Shown: piece after piece, positions 19,434-31,225 of the stretch
Numbering within the stretch: position 1 is the stretch's first letter
Layout of the letters: each line of letters opens with the position of its first letter
From: Planctomycetota bacterium
Lineage (GTDB): Bacteria > Planctomycetota > UBA1135 > GCA-002686595
DNA length: 64,000 nt
Assembly: GCA_020638835.1 (NCBI GenBank)
Contig: JACKHV010000004.1
Span: 186,001 to 250,000 of the forward strand
Reading direction: 5' to 3'
Translations under genes and position numbers: made by a program
The notes under the pieces: generated by a model
Databases searched by the model: none
What the model was told of the DNA's origin: nothing
The model's input: only the letters and a program-made list of their open reading frames with translations

Positions 19434-21119
19434 ATGAGACGCCTGTCCCCCATCGTCGCCTGCTTCGCGCTCACCGCTTGTTCCGAAGGCACGCACGAGC
19501 GCATCGATCTCGGCGTCGAGCGATCCGCGACGACCGGCGAGCCGTGGTTCGAGGACGTCACGCGCGCGTCGGGCGTCGACTTCGTCCACGTGCGCGCGCA
19601 CACGCAACGCATGTGGTTGCCGGAGATCATGTCGAGCGGTCTCGCGCTCTTCGACGCGAACGGCGACGGCCTGCTCGACCTCTTCTGCGTCCAGGGCGGC
19701 GATCTGTTGGATCCTCAGGTCGGCGACACCGGTCGGCTCTACCTGAACCGCGGCGACGGTCGCTTCGAGGACGCCACGCGTGAAGCGGGCTTCACGCTCA
19801 CCGACTACGGCATGGGCTGCGCGACGGGCGACTACGACGGCGACGGCGACCTTGACCTGTACGTCACGAACGTCGGGCCGAACGCGCTCTACCGCAACGA
19901 CGGCGCCGGCCGCTTCACCGACGTCACGGAAGTCGCGGGCGTCGGAGACGGAGGTTGGGGAACGTCGACCGCCTTCATCGACTACGACGCTGACGGTGAC
20001 CTCGACCTCTTCGTCGCGAACTACGTCGTCTGGAGCCCCGACCTCGTCGTGCCGTGTACGGCGAGCTACGGCAAGCGGGTCTACTGCAGCCCGAAGGCGC
20101 ACAACCCGGCGCGCGACGTGCTCTACCGCAACGAGGGCGACGGCACCTTCACCGACGTGACGAGCGCAGCGGGGCTCAACACCGCCTACGGCAACGGGCT
20201 CGGCGTCGCCTGGGGGGACCTCGACGACGACGGCGACGTCGACATCTACGTCGCGAACGACGGCATGGCGAACCAGCTGTGGCGGAACGAGGGCGACGGA
20301 ACCTTCACCGACGTCGCGATGGAGTCCGGTTGCGCGTTGAACCGCGACGGCAAGGCGGAGGCCGGGATGGGAGTCGCCGCGCTCGACCTCTCCGGCGACG
20401 GCAAGCTCGACCTCTTCATGACGCACTTCGCGGAAGAGTCGAACACGCTCTACGAGAACCTCGGCGGACGCTTCGCCGACCGCACGCACCGCTCGGGCAT
20501 GGCGACGGCGTCGCTCGAACACACCGGCTTCGGTATGGGCTTCGCCGACTTCGACCAGGACGGCAACCTCGACCTCTTCGTCGCGAACGGCCGCGTGACG
20601 CGCCGTGACACGGGTCCCGACGGCGAGGCGCAGTGGGCGGAACCCGACCAGCTCTTCCGCGGACTCGGCGGCGCGCGCTTCGAAGAAGTCGCACCGAAGT
20701 CCGGCCTCGCGAACGCGCCCAAGCTCGTCTCGCGCGGCGCAGCCTTCGGCGACGTCGACGGGGACGGGGACGTGGACGTGGTCGTGCTCGACAACAACTC
20801 CGGGATCCGCATCCTCGCGAACCGCGCGTCGACGAAGGGGCACGGGATCACGCTGCGCCTCGTCGGTCCGACGGGCGGCGATGCGCTCGGCGCGATGGCG
20901 ACGATCACGGCCGGCGACAAGACTTGGTCGCAGCGCGCAATGACGGCCTACAGCTACTGCAGCGCGAACGATCCGCGCGTGCACGTCGGCCTGGGTGCAG
21001 CGACGCGCGTCGACGCCGTTCACGTGCGCTGGCCCGACGGCGGCACGGAGTCGTTCGGGCCGTTCGACGCCGACACGCAGCAGACGCTCGTGCGCGGCGC
21101 GGGGCGCTCCGCGGACTGA
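19434..21119 (+). CDS. CRTAC1 family lipoprotein (FG-GAP/VCBS repeats plus ASPIC/UnbV domain)
   Basis: 561 residues. ATG 19434 gives a lipoprotein signal with Cys16 (FALTAC). About seven FG-GAP units carry Ca-binding DxDxDGxxD loops (FDANGDGLLDLFC, GDYDGDGDLDLYVTN, IDYDADGDLDLFVANY, GDLDDDGDVDIYVAND, ADFDQDGNLDLFVANG, GDVDGDGDVDVVVLD), which build an integrin-like beta-propeller. The C-terminus (about 450-561) is an ASPIC/UnbV domain ending VHVRWPDGGTESFGPFDADTQQTLVRG. Likely a cell-surface binding protein; ligand unknown. Pairing with a TPR lipoprotein is a recurring arrangement for this family. Confidence 0.9.
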   Translation: MRRLSPIVACFALTACSEGTHERIDLGVERSATTGEPWFEDVTRASGVDFVHVRAHTQRMWLPEIMSSGLALFDANGDGLLDLFCVQGGDLLDPQVGDTGRLYLNRGDGRFEDATREAGFTLTDYGMGCATGDYDGDGDLDLYVTNVGPNALYRNDGAGRFTDVTEVAGVGDGGWGTSTAFIDYDADGDLDLFVANYVVWSPDLVVPCTASYGKRVYCSPKAHNPARDVLYRNEGDGTFTDVTSAAGLNTAYGNGLGVAWGDLDDDGDVDIYVANDGMANQLWRNEGDGTFTDVAMESGCALNRDGKAEAGMGVAALDLSGDGKLDLFMTHFAEESNTLYENLGGRFADRTHRSGMATASLEHTGFGMGFADFDQDGNLDLFVANGRVTRRDTGPDGEAQWAEPDQLFRGLGGARFEEVAPKSGLANAPKLVSRGAAFGDVDGDGDVDVVVLDNNSGIRILANRASTKGHGITLRLVGPTGGDALGAMATITAGDKTWSQRAMTAYSYCSANDPRVHVGLGAATRVDAVHVRWPDGGTESFGPFDADTQQTLVRGAGRSAD

Positions 21120-21142
21120 CGTTCCGCGCGGACCGAATGCAC

Positions 21143-21168
21143 GCGGGCGGCCGGCATCAGCCGCCCGC
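21143..21168. terminator. bidirectional terminator hairpin between CRTAC1 gene and purH
   Basis: The arms 21143-21151 and 21160-21168 pair over 9 GC-rich bp around an 8-base loop, midway between the convergent stops at 21119 and 21198. Confidence 0.65.
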
Positions 21169-21197
21169 CCGCGTCGTGTGACCAGGTCGCCGTGCGC

Positions 21198-22790
21198 CTA
21201 GTGGCGGAAGTGCCGCTGGCCGGTGAAGACCATCGACGCGCCGAGTCGGTCGCACGCCGCGATCACTTCTTCGTCGCGCACCGAGCCGCCCGGTTGGAGC
21301 AGCGCCGTCACGCCCGCTTCGACCGCAGCTTCCACGCCGTCCGGGAAGGGGAAGAATGCGTCGGAGGCGAGCACGCTGCTCGTGACGCCGTCGCCGGCCT
21401 TGTGCACGGCCATGCGCACCGCGTCGACGCGCGACATCTGCCCCGCGCCGACCCCGAGCACTCGCCCGCCGCGCGCGAGGACGATCGCATTCGACTTGAC
21501 GTGCTTCGCGACCTTCTCGGCGAAGAGCAGGTCGTTCACCTGCGACTCGGTCGGCTTCTTCGCCGTCTTCGTTTCGAGGTCGGACGGCTTGGCGACAGAG
21601 AGGTCGCGTCCCTGCAGAAGGAAACCGCCGGTGAGCCTCTTCAGCTCGATGTCGCGTTCTTGACGCACGCCCGTTCCGAACTTGCCGCAGGCGAGCAGGC
21701 GCACCGACTTGCCCCACTTGGGCTTCTTGGTGAGCAGCTCGAAGGCGTCGTCGTCGAAGGACGGCGCGACGATCGCCTCGACGAAGCGGTTGCCTTCGAC
21801 GAGGAAGGTCGCCGCGGCGAGGTTCACGGGGCGCGTGAAGGCCAGCACGGATCCGAAGGCCGACAGCGGATCGCCGGCCCACGCCGCCTCGAGCGCGGCT
21901 TCGATCGTCTCGGCGACCGCGGCGCCGCACGGGTTGTTGTGCTTCGTGACGGCGACGAAGGGCTCGTCGAACTCCTTCGCCAGCGCGTGCGCGGCGTCGA
22001 GGTCGATCAAGTTGTTGTAGCTGAGCGCCTTGCCGTTCAGAACCTCCGCCGAGGCGACGCTCGGCTCACTGAAGCCGCTCGTGCGGTAGAAGGCCGCGAC
22101 CTGGTGCGGGTTCTCGCCGTAGCGCAGCTCGAGTTCCTTGACCCCCGCGATCGCGAAGCTGGGCGGGAAGGCCGCGTCGGCCAGCCCGTCCTCGAGTTCG
22201 CGCTCGAACATCCAGCGCGAGATCGCCGCGTCGTAGCGCGCCGTCAAGGCGAAGGCCTTCGCCGCCAACTCGCGGCGCAGCTCATCGGAAAGCTCGCCCT
22301 CGCGCTTCTGCATGTCGTCGAGCACGCGGCCGTAGTCGTCCGGTTCCGTGACGATGCCGACGAAGCGGTGGTTCTTCGCCGCGGAGCGGACCATCGACGG
22401 GCCGCCGATGTCGATCTGCTCGATCGCGTCGGCGCGCGTCACGCCGGGCTTCGCGACGGTCGACTCGAAGGGATAGAGATTCACGACGACGAGGTCGATG
22501 CCGCTGATGTCGTGCGCCTTCATCGCGCCGGTGTGTCCGGCGTCGTCGCGCAGGGCCAGGATGCCGCCGTGCACTTTGGGGTGCAGCGTCTTGACGCGGC
22601 CGTCCATCATCTCGGGGAAGCCGGTGTACTGGCTGACCTCGCGAACCGGAACGCCGGCCTTCTCGAGTGCGGCGTAGGTCCCGCCGGTGGAGAGGATCTC
22701 GACGCCGAACTGCGACAGGGCCCGCGCGAAGTTCTCGATGCCGGTCTTGTCCGAGACGCTGATCAGCGCCCGTTGGATCTTGGATGTCAT
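21198..22790 (-). CDS. purH: bifunctional AICAR formyltransferase / IMP cyclohydrolase
   Basis: 530 residues, the usual length, catalysing the last two steps of purine synthesis. The N-terminal IMP cyclohydrolase (about 1-200) shows RALISVSDKTGIENFARAL, ILSTGGTYAALE and MMDGRVKTLHPKVHGGILA. The AICAR transformylase shows LRYGENPHQVAAFYR, LSYNNLIDLDAAHALAKEF, VTKHNNPCGAA and SDAFFPFPDGVEAAVEAGVTALLQPGGSVRDEEVI. The ATG at 22790 gives the expected MTSKIQRALISVSDK; the long upstream open frame is not part of the protein. No other purine gene is adjacent. Confidence 0.97.
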   Translation of the reverse strand: MTSKIQRALISVSDKTGIENFARALSQFGVEILSTGGTYAALEKAGVPVREVSQYTGFPEMMDGRVKTLHPKVHGGILALRDDAGHTGAMKAHDISGIDLVVVNLYPFESTVAKPGVTRADAIEQIDIGGPSMVRSAAKNHRFVGIVTEPDDYGRVLDDMQKREGELSDELRRELAAKAFALTARYDAAISRWMFERELEDGLADAAFPPSFAIAGVKELELRYGENPHQVAAFYRTSGFSEPSVASAEVLNGKALSYNNLIDLDAAHALAKEFDEPFVAVTKHNNPCGAAVAETIEAALEAAWAGDPLSAFGSVLAFTRPVNLAAATFLVEGNRFVEAIVAPSFDDDAFELLTKKPKWGKSVRLLACGKFGTGVRQERDIELKRLTGGFLLQGRDLSVAKPSDLETKTAKKPTESQVNDLLFAEKVAKHVKSNAIVLARGGRVLGVGAGQMSRVDAVRMAVHKAGDGVTSSVLASDAFFPFPDGVEAAVEAGVTALLQPGGSVRDEEVIAACDRLGASMVFTGQRHFRH

Positions 22791-23018
22791 GGGGTTCTCC
22801 AGCCCACCCGGGCTCGAAGAAGGGGGTCTTGGGACCTCGGTCCCGGAGCTTGAAACGCGCAGTGTAGCGAGCCGCTCGGGGCCGCCGCGCGGGTCTCGGC
22901 CGGAAAGGAGGCGATGCGCTACAGGATCGCTCCGCCGGGGGCCGATCCCAGAGCCGAGGATCCCTGGACGGGCCGGCGCCTCGGCCGGCGCGGGGGCGCC
23001 TCCGTACCGAGGAGCCAC

Positions 23019-24551
23019 GTGAGTCCGCGAACCAGAATCCTGTTCATCCTGCTTGGCGGACTCGTCGGCCTCGGCGCCGCGATCGGAGCCGGCCTGCGAC
23101 CCGACACGCGCCCCAACCTGGTGCTGATCGTCGTCGACACGCTGCGCGCGGACGCGCTGTCCAAGTCGGCCGGCGCGGCGGAGACCCCCGCCTTCGACGC
23201 GCTGCAGGCCGACGGCATCGCGTTCCGTCAGGCCTTCGCCCACGCGTCGCTCACGGTGCCGAGCCACGCGGCGATCTTCTCGAGCCGCCTGCCGCACCAG
23301 AACGGCGTGCGCTCGAACGGACAGCTGGTGGACACGAACCTGCCGCTGCTCGCGGAACACCTCGCCGACGAGGGCTACTCGACCGCGGCCGCCGTCAGCC
23401 TCGCGACGCTCTGGCCGAACGAACAGCTGCGCGGGCTCGACCGCGGCTTCCAGCACTACGACACGGGCGAGCGCATGGTCGCGCGCTCGTTCGAGGTGCT
23501 GCCGCGCGTGCGCGAGGCGCTCGACGCGGCGCAATCGAAGGAAGGCCCGTTCTTCCTGTTCGCGCACTTCTCCGACCCGCACGAACCCTACTGCTCCTAC
23601 GACGAGACGGAGCGCACGGCGAGCCTCTCGCTGAACGACGAGGAGCTGGAGGTCGTCTCCACCTCACGCGCGACCGACTGGACCAAGACGATCCGCTTCG
23701 GGCCGGGCACGCACCACCTGCACCTGCGCTCCGACGACGACTTCAAGCTACGCCAGTTCGAGCTGACCGACGCGCGCGGCGACCTGCAGTGGGAGCTGAC
23801 CGAGGGCGAACTGCTCGAGGCCGGACGCAGCATCACGATCCGCGTCGTCAACCCGCGAGTCGTTCCCGTCAGCGCGACGGTGCGCGCCTGGGTCAACGAC
23901 GTGCCCTCGCTAGCCGAGATCCGCGCGCGCTACGTGGCCGAGGTCGAGGCCGTCGACCGCGCCGTCGGCGAGTTGATCGCCGAGCTGAAGGCGCGCGGAC
24001 TCTACGACCAGAGCCTTATCGTACTCACCTCGGACCACGGCGAGGGGCTGGGCGAGCACGGCATCGTCGGGCACGCCGTGCAGCTCTACGACGAAGCCCT
24101 GCACGTGCCGCTCGTGATGAAGCTGCCCTACAGCGCGCGGCCGGCGCACCTCGCGCGCGCCGCCGGAACGCTCGTGCGGCACAAGGACCTCGCGCCGACG
24201 CTGCTGCGCGAACTCGGCGTCCCGCGCCTCGACGGCGCGACCGGCCGCGTGATCGAGAACACGACGCCGCGCATCTTGATGGCCGAAGCGCACCCGCCCG
24301 AAGCGCCGCAGACGATCCTCGCGATGCGCGACAGCGAGTACAAGCTGATCTACTTCGCCGGCGACGACCGCTACGAGCTCTACTACCTGCCCACCGATCC
24401 GCTCGAGCTCGACAACGTGTTCCTGCACCAGGGCCACCTGCGCACGCAGTGGCAGGTCGACCTGCACCGCCTGGCTGCCGAGAGCCGCGACGCCGTGGCG
24501 GACAATTTCCAAGCGGACGTGGCGAGCCGCATCCAAGCGCTGGGATACTGA
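23019..24551 (+). CDS. sulfatase-like (alkaline-phosphatase superfamily) membrane protein with atypical nucleophile
   Basis: 510 residues from GTG 23019, preceded by GAGGAG at 23009-23014; the 35-residue upstream extension from 22914 is Arg/Gly/Pro-rich and unlikely. A membrane anchor (ILFILLGGLVGLGAAIGAGL) precedes the fold. NLVLIVVDTLRADALS gives the first metal Asp. LTSDHGEGLGEHGIVGHA and the VPLVMKLP region give later metal ligands. The formylglycine site, normally C/S-x-P-x-R, reads T-V-P-S-H with Thr in the nucleophile position. An insert (about 215-300) interrupts the core. It may be a phosphotransferase or hydrolase rather than a true sulfatase. Confidence 0.8.
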   Translation: MSPRTRILFILLGGLVGLGAAIGAGLRPDTRPNLVLIVVDTLRADALSKSAGAAETPAFDALQADGIAFRQAFAHASLTVPSHAAIFSSRLPHQNGVRSNGQLVDTNLPLLAEHLADEGYSTAAAVSLATLWPNEQLRGLDRGFQHYDTGERMVARSFEVLPRVREALDAAQSKEGPFFLFAHFSDPHEPYCSYDETERTASLSLNDEELEVVSTSRATDWTKTIRFGPGTHHLHLRSDDDFKLRQFELTDARGDLQWELTEGELLEAGRSITIRVVNPRVVPVSATVRAWVNDVPSLAEIRARYVAEVEAVDRAVGELIAELKARGLYDQSLIVLTSDHGEGLGEHGIVGHAVQLYDEALHVPLVMKLPYSARPAHLARAAGTLVRHKDLAPTLLRELGVPRLDGATGRVIENTTPRILMAEAHPPEAPQTILAMRDSEYKLIYFAGDDRYELYYLPTDPLELDNVFLHQGHLRTQWQVDLHRLAAESRDAVADNFQADVASRIQALGY

Positions 24552-24575
24552 GCGCGCCGGACGAGAAGTACCGCG

Positions 24576-24935
24576 CTAGCCGCGCGCTTCGCCGACGCTG
24601 AAGATCATTCCATCGGGCCCGGAGTACTGCGCGAGCTTCGCGCCGAACTGTTCCTTGGGCTCGGAGATGCAGGGGACTCCGTGCTCGAGCATGCGGTCGT
24701 GAAAGGCGGCGAGGTCTGGTACTTCGAATCCGAAGCGCGCCGTACCTGCCGGATTGCGATCCCCGGCCGGTGCTCCCGGCGTCTGCGTCGGATGCAGTGC
24801 GAGTGTCGCGCCGGTCGTCGCGAACTCGGTCCAACCCGGAGACTCGAACTTCAGCGGAAAGCCGATCACGTCACGGTAGAAGGCGGTCGCTCGCGACATG
24901 TCGCTGACGAAGATCATGGCGTACTTGATGTGCAT
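24576..24935 (-). CDS. VOC (glyoxalase/bleomycin-resistance/dioxygenase) family protein
   Basis: 119 residues from ATG 24935 (MHIKYAMIFVSDMSRATAFYRDVIGFPLKFES). Two beta-alpha-beta-beta-beta modules are visible: the first opens as above and the second is RFGFEVPDLAAFHDRMLEHGVPCISEPKEQFGAKLAQYSGPDGMIFSV. The length is that of a single-domain VOC protein. The substrate is unknown. Its stop is 24 bases from the stop of the convergent sulfatase-like gene. Confidence 0.88.
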   Translation of the reverse strand: MHIKYAMIFVSDMSRATAFYRDVIGFPLKFESPGWTEFATTGATLALHPTQTPGAPAGDRNPAGTARFGFEVPDLAAFHDRMLEHGVPCISEPKEQFGAKLAQYSGPDGMIFSVGEARG

Positions 24936-24991
24936 GTCGGCATGGTAACGCGACCAGAGGCCGCCACGAGGCTCGACGCATCCAGGCCGCT

Positions 24992-25738
24992 TCAGAATCC
25001 ACGCATGGCCGCCTGCACGTTCGACAGCCTCTCCCACTTCAACTGCTTGATCCTCTCGTCGAAATCTCTGATCTTGGGGAATTCATCCCTGGTCAGTCTG
25101 TATGACACCCTCCATCCCGGATACTCGTGGACGCTCAGACCTGGTTCAGAGGGAGCGTCAACCCCTTCGGTGATCGCTCTGGACTCGACCTCGTAGCGCT
25201 GTTCAGCCCACAGCCGCTCTTGAGCGCCGCGAATCTCGGCCACGTAGCTGTCGGCGATCGCTTCCAATTGCCGGTTGAAGGGCAGGACGACGGCCTCGAG
25301 CTGCTGAATCTCGGCCTGACTCAGGCTTCTGTTCAGATGCATCGCAGAGTTCTCCGGCGTGAGTGGACTCGGCCAATCTATGAGACTTTTTCGAAGCTGT
25401 TCCGCCGCCGCGTCGGACAACATGATGTCCTCTTTCAGGCGAGCTTCCACTCGCGACCACGCCCATGGGCGAGCATCATCCATGGGATCGTCACGTAGTT
25501 GTCCGACGCCGGCCTGTTCATTCCCCGACGGCATCGGTTCGCGTAACTCGTCAACGCTGCTTCGAGCAGGTCCCACGCTGACCGGCGCGAGCGGAGTATC
25601 AACTTGCGTCGAGCGTTCCGATGCCGAGTTCTCGATGGTCGTGGTTCCCGGTGCGCCCCGAGTCAGGAACCACAGAGCCGTCGAGGCCAAGAGGACCAAG
25701 GCCAATGAGGCGCACAGTCCTCGGCGGTTCTCGCGCAT
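24992..25738 (-). CDS. hypothetical exported or membrane-anchored protein
   Basis: 248 residues, not recognised. A signal anchor (LCASLALVLLASTALWFLT, about 8-26) is followed by a Ser/Thr/Pro-rich linker to about residue 85. The rest is a charged helical part (SLSQAEIQQLEAVVLPFNRQLEAIADSYVAEIRGAQERLWAEQRYEV). Base composition is lower in GC than the neighbours and third positions are less GC-biased, as in the next gene. It ends inside the same low-GC islet, 7 bases after the downstream hypothetical gene. Confidence 0.65.
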   Translation of the reverse strand: MRENRRGLCASLALVLLASTALWFLTRGAPGTTTIENSASERSTQVDTPLAPVSVGPARSSVDELREPMPSGNEQAGVGQLRDDPMDDARPWAWSRVEARLKEDIMLSDAAAEQLRKSLIDWPSPLTPENSAMHLNRSLSQAEIQQLEAVVLPFNRQLEAIADSYVAEIRGAQERLWAEQRYEVESRAITEGVDAPSEPGLSVHEYPGWRVSYRLTRDEFPKIRDFDERIKQLKWERLSNVQAAMRGF

Positions 25739-25745
25739 GATCGCC

Positions 25746-26237
25746 TCAGCCGCATGCGGTGCACTTGGCGGTCACCTCAATCGAAAAGGTGCCGACAGTG
25801 AGACCGAAGTAGTAGGGCAGCTGAGTACACACCACTCCGCCGGCCGCAGTAGCCTGAGCCGTTCCGGAGTCGGTGCCAGTGGCCGGTGACTTCTGGTCGA
25901 AGACGGGACAGTTCTTCTCTCGGATGGTGGAGTCGTCCGGCCGGAATCGACCCCAGCAGACCGAGACTTCTTCGTCTGGCGCGGCACCAGAGTAGGACCA
26001 TGAGATATCGAAACTGCAGGGCTCTGCCTCGCACGAGAAGATCCCCGTTACGGCAACGGGAATGCACCCACCTGGTGTCGCCGTTACGGTGACCGCCAGA
26101 GTGGTCCCGTTCGAGAAAACGGTGGACTTCGAGATGACCAGCTCCGGCGAATCACAGCCGGAGCACGTGATCTGCGCCGGAGCGCTCGAGGCGAAGGCGA
26201 GACCGAGGAAGACGGCGAGACAGAACTTGGGAAGCAT
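25746..26237 (-). CDS. hypothetical secreted Cys-rich protein
   Basis: 163 residues. ATG 26237 is preferred because AAGGGTAAGG lies just upstream and a clean signal peptide follows (MLPKFCLAVFLGLAFASSAPA-Q); an ATG at 26261 is possible. The mature part has eight cysteines (CSGCDSP, GGCIPVAVTGIFSCEAEPC, VCWGR, NCPVF, VVCTQ, KCTACG), suggesting disulphides or a metal site. It is strand-rich. No family is recognised. With the next minus-strand gene it forms a two-gene unit (7-base gap) of unusually low GC. Confidence 0.65.
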   Translation of the reverse strand: MLPKFCLAVFLGLAFASSAPAQITCSGCDSPELVISKSTVFSNGTTLAVTVTATPGGCIPVAVTGIFSCEAEPCSFDISWSYSGAAPDEEVSVCWGRFRPDDSTIREKNCPVFDQKSPATGTDSGTAQATAAGGVVCTQLPYYFGLTVGTFSIEVTAKCTACG

Positions 26238-26456
26238 CGTTGTGTCCTTACCCTTGGGCATTCAGGTTTTCAGCGCGAACGCCCGTTCGGGCGCTCATGC
26301 ATTGCGAGCTTGGTTAGGCCGAGGTCCCACTCCGTTCAGAGACGTGCATGGGAACTCCGGCGCGGAAGGTGAGCGGTGCGTCGGCGGCGCCGCGTCTTTA
26401 CGAAAGACGCCTCGCGCCCCCTCTTGCGCTCACTGCGCCGAGGCTACCCATCTGGA

Positions 26457-26500
26457 CGAAACTACGAAACTACGAAACTACGAAACTACGAAACTACGAG
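26457..26500. repeat. tandem octanucleotide repeat, CGAAACTA x5 plus partial copy
   Basis: Units are at 26457-26464, 26465-26472, 26473-26480, 26481-26488 and 26489-26496, all identical, followed by CGAG. The unit length is not a multiple of three. It lies about 220 bases upstream of the Cys-rich secreted gene and 165 bases past the kinase gene stop. Such repeats can change copy number by slippage. Confidence 0.9.
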
Positions 26501-26597
26501 GTATCGACCGCAAGCTGCACCGCCAGGCCGACTTCGGACGGCAAGAATCTTCGACCTCGACCTGATTCAGGGATTCGCGCGCGAACGTAACTGGGTT

Positions 26598-26614
26598 CCG
26601 GAGCACGGCTCCGG
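26598..26614 (-). terminator. possible weak terminator after the kinase/sigma54-activator gene
   Basis: A perfect 7-bp stem CCGGAGC/GCTCCGG with a 3-base loop lies 52 bases past the minus-strand stop at 26666. The stem is short and no T tract is seen, so support is modest. Confidence 0.35.
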
Positions 26615-26665
26615 TCCACGATCGTTCCCCATCCGTCTTCGGACCTGCCGATTCGGGTCCGCTCG

Positions 26666-31057
<4,392 letters not shown>

Positions 31058-31197
31058 GTGTCCGGATTCTAGACGACTGGTCCAGAAGCTGGATGCCGAT
31101 CCCGCCGACGCGGGGGGCCGGGTCGGGCGGAAACCCCCGCCGAACGGGTGTTCAGCGCTATTCTGGAGGAAGGAGAGATCGGGCACGGAGGTTGTGG

Positions 31198-31215
31198 AGC
31201 AGCCGCCGTGCCAAA
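31198..31215 (-). promoter_or_regulatory. possible sigma54 promoter upstream of the kinase/sigma54-activator gene
   Basis: Read on the minus strand, TGGCAC-N5-CTGC (positions 31213 to 31199) keeps the GG and GC at the required 10-base spacing, with one change from TTGC. It lies about 140 bases upstream of the GTG at 31057, and only 10 bases from the divergent gene start at 31226. It could be autoregulated or fortuitous. Confidence 0.4.
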
Positions 31216-31225
31216 GGACTCCACC

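Larger units (their letters stand above)
26238..26665. other. intergenic region of 428 bp with an 8-bp tandem repeat
   Basis: It lies between two minus-strand genes: the start of the Cys-rich secreted protein and the stop of the kinase/sigma54-activator gene. It is lower in GC than its surroundings. It contains five tandem copies of CGAAACTA (26457-26496) and a short perfect hairpin CCGGAGC/GCTCCGG (26598-26614). I see no convincing gene: open frames crossing it only reflect the tandem repeat read in different phases. Confidence 0.6.
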
